A stretch of DNA of 64,000 nt, taken from Sanderia malayensis. Taxonomy: Eukaryota; Cnidaria; Scyphozoa; Semaeostomeae; Pelagiidae. Shown here piece by piece: positions 63,507-64,000 of the stretch (the stretch's first letter is position 1; each line of letters begins with the position of its first letter). Below the pieces are notes generated by a model. The model did not search any database. It was not told where the DNA came from and saw only the letters and a list, made by a program, of their open reading frames with translations. The stretch is from contig RQOL01000495.1 of assembly GCA_013076295.1 (NCBI GenBank), positions 1 through 64,000 on the forward strand. The letters run 5' to 3'. Position numbers and translations under genes: made by a program.

Positions 63507-64000
63507 TCCTATTAATCCCATTTAATTAATTCTTTTCATTCTGTTTCTAGTTGTAAATATGTTATGCGCCTATGAGCCCTGAGGATATATGGTGCAATAG
63601 AAATTTCTTTATTATGAATATTATTATTATTAATAAAAATTCATAATATTATTACAACAAATTCTGCCTGAAAGATTCAACCCCATCAACCTTTACACCA
63701 GCATATATGATTGACCCAATTAACAAAAATAATTATGTATCATTATTTAATAAATACACAAATATAAAGAAAAGCTAAAATAAAATAATACTGTTTGTGC
63801 TCAATCATCCCAGGGCTTCAAATTTTTGTTGCAATAGATCTATATGTTTGTTAGAAATATGATAATTTATGCTAATCTATTAATCCGTATCACATGTTTG
63901 ATTCTAGTCTAATTTTAGATCTTGCTCTCTCGTGTATTGATTGTCATCCTTGCTGAACGTGTTTTTATTATACTCTTGAAACTACAAGGTTTCGTTTCGT
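63507..64000. other. LINE 3'UTR and flank
   Basis: The LINE 3' region continues to about 63650 (ATTATTATTATT tail). The remaining 350 bp is AT-rich with no feature I can support. Confidence 0.5.

Noticed and set aside
1..64000. rRNA and tRNA genes
   Set aside because: No stretch showed conserved rRNA cores, and no convincing cloverleaf with A and B boxes was noticed.

Overview
The window is animal genomic DNA, AT-rich and full of repeats. Small exons with GT/AG borders, several classes of eukaryotic transposon and one run of 100 Ns (an assembly gap) show this. A DIRS retroelement, a Maverick/Polinton, a ricin-B lectin exon, a laccase-like exon and a HEPN (DZIP3-type) exon together fit a marine invertebrate, most likely a cnidarian. 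That assignment is inference.

The main feature is a 27.5-kb Maverick/Polinton (virus-like DNA transposon) at 11216-38671. It has terminal inverted repeats beginning AGTAGTATATAGAGG and a perfect 6-bp target duplication, GCTCCC. Its core holds a packaging ATPase, a zinc-finger plus protein-primed family-B DNA polymerase (broken, and cut off before palm motif C), a DDE integrase, three probable virion proteins, a cluster of small basic proteins and several unrecognised genes. Both arms outside this core carry genes that look like host signalling proteins. The left arm has a Fic-domain protein and a coiled-coil plus TRAF-C (MATH) protein. The right arm has a Bcl-2-like protein and three related genes that look like Death-domain plus DED-like proteins. 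I regard this two-sided apoptosis/NF-kB-type gene set as the most interesting system in the window. A gene in the left half also has a promoter with two heat-shock elements, a TATA box and a 5'UTR intron.

A second, truncated copy of the left arm (50393-54624) sits in a ricin-B lectin gene, exactly at a splice donor. In it, the TRAF tail and the antisense gene beside it have been amplified. Comparing the two copies shows many single-base indels, so much of the frame breakage may be sequencing error or recent decay.

Layout: 1-3000, no recognised gene, one minisatellite; 3016-7570, DIRS element (Gag, RT-RNase H, tyrosine recombinase), then a perfect 80-bp inverted repeat to 7853; 8325-8732 (-), laccase-like first exon; 8.7-11.2 kb, nothing recognised; 11.2-38.7 kb, the Polinton, with a nested 26.4-28.2 kb insertion; 39.56-39.97 kb, Harbinger-type MITE; 40.27-49.24 kb, tandem segmental duplication of satellite, C2H2 gene and a multi-exon gene, with the assembly gap; 50.0-54.6 kb, lectin exon and truncated Polinton; 54.6-56.5 kb, little; 56.5-63.1 kb (-), a HEPN exon and a series of phase-1 mini-exons, with a pogo-type MITE in an intron; 63.23-63.51 kb, a LINE 3' end.
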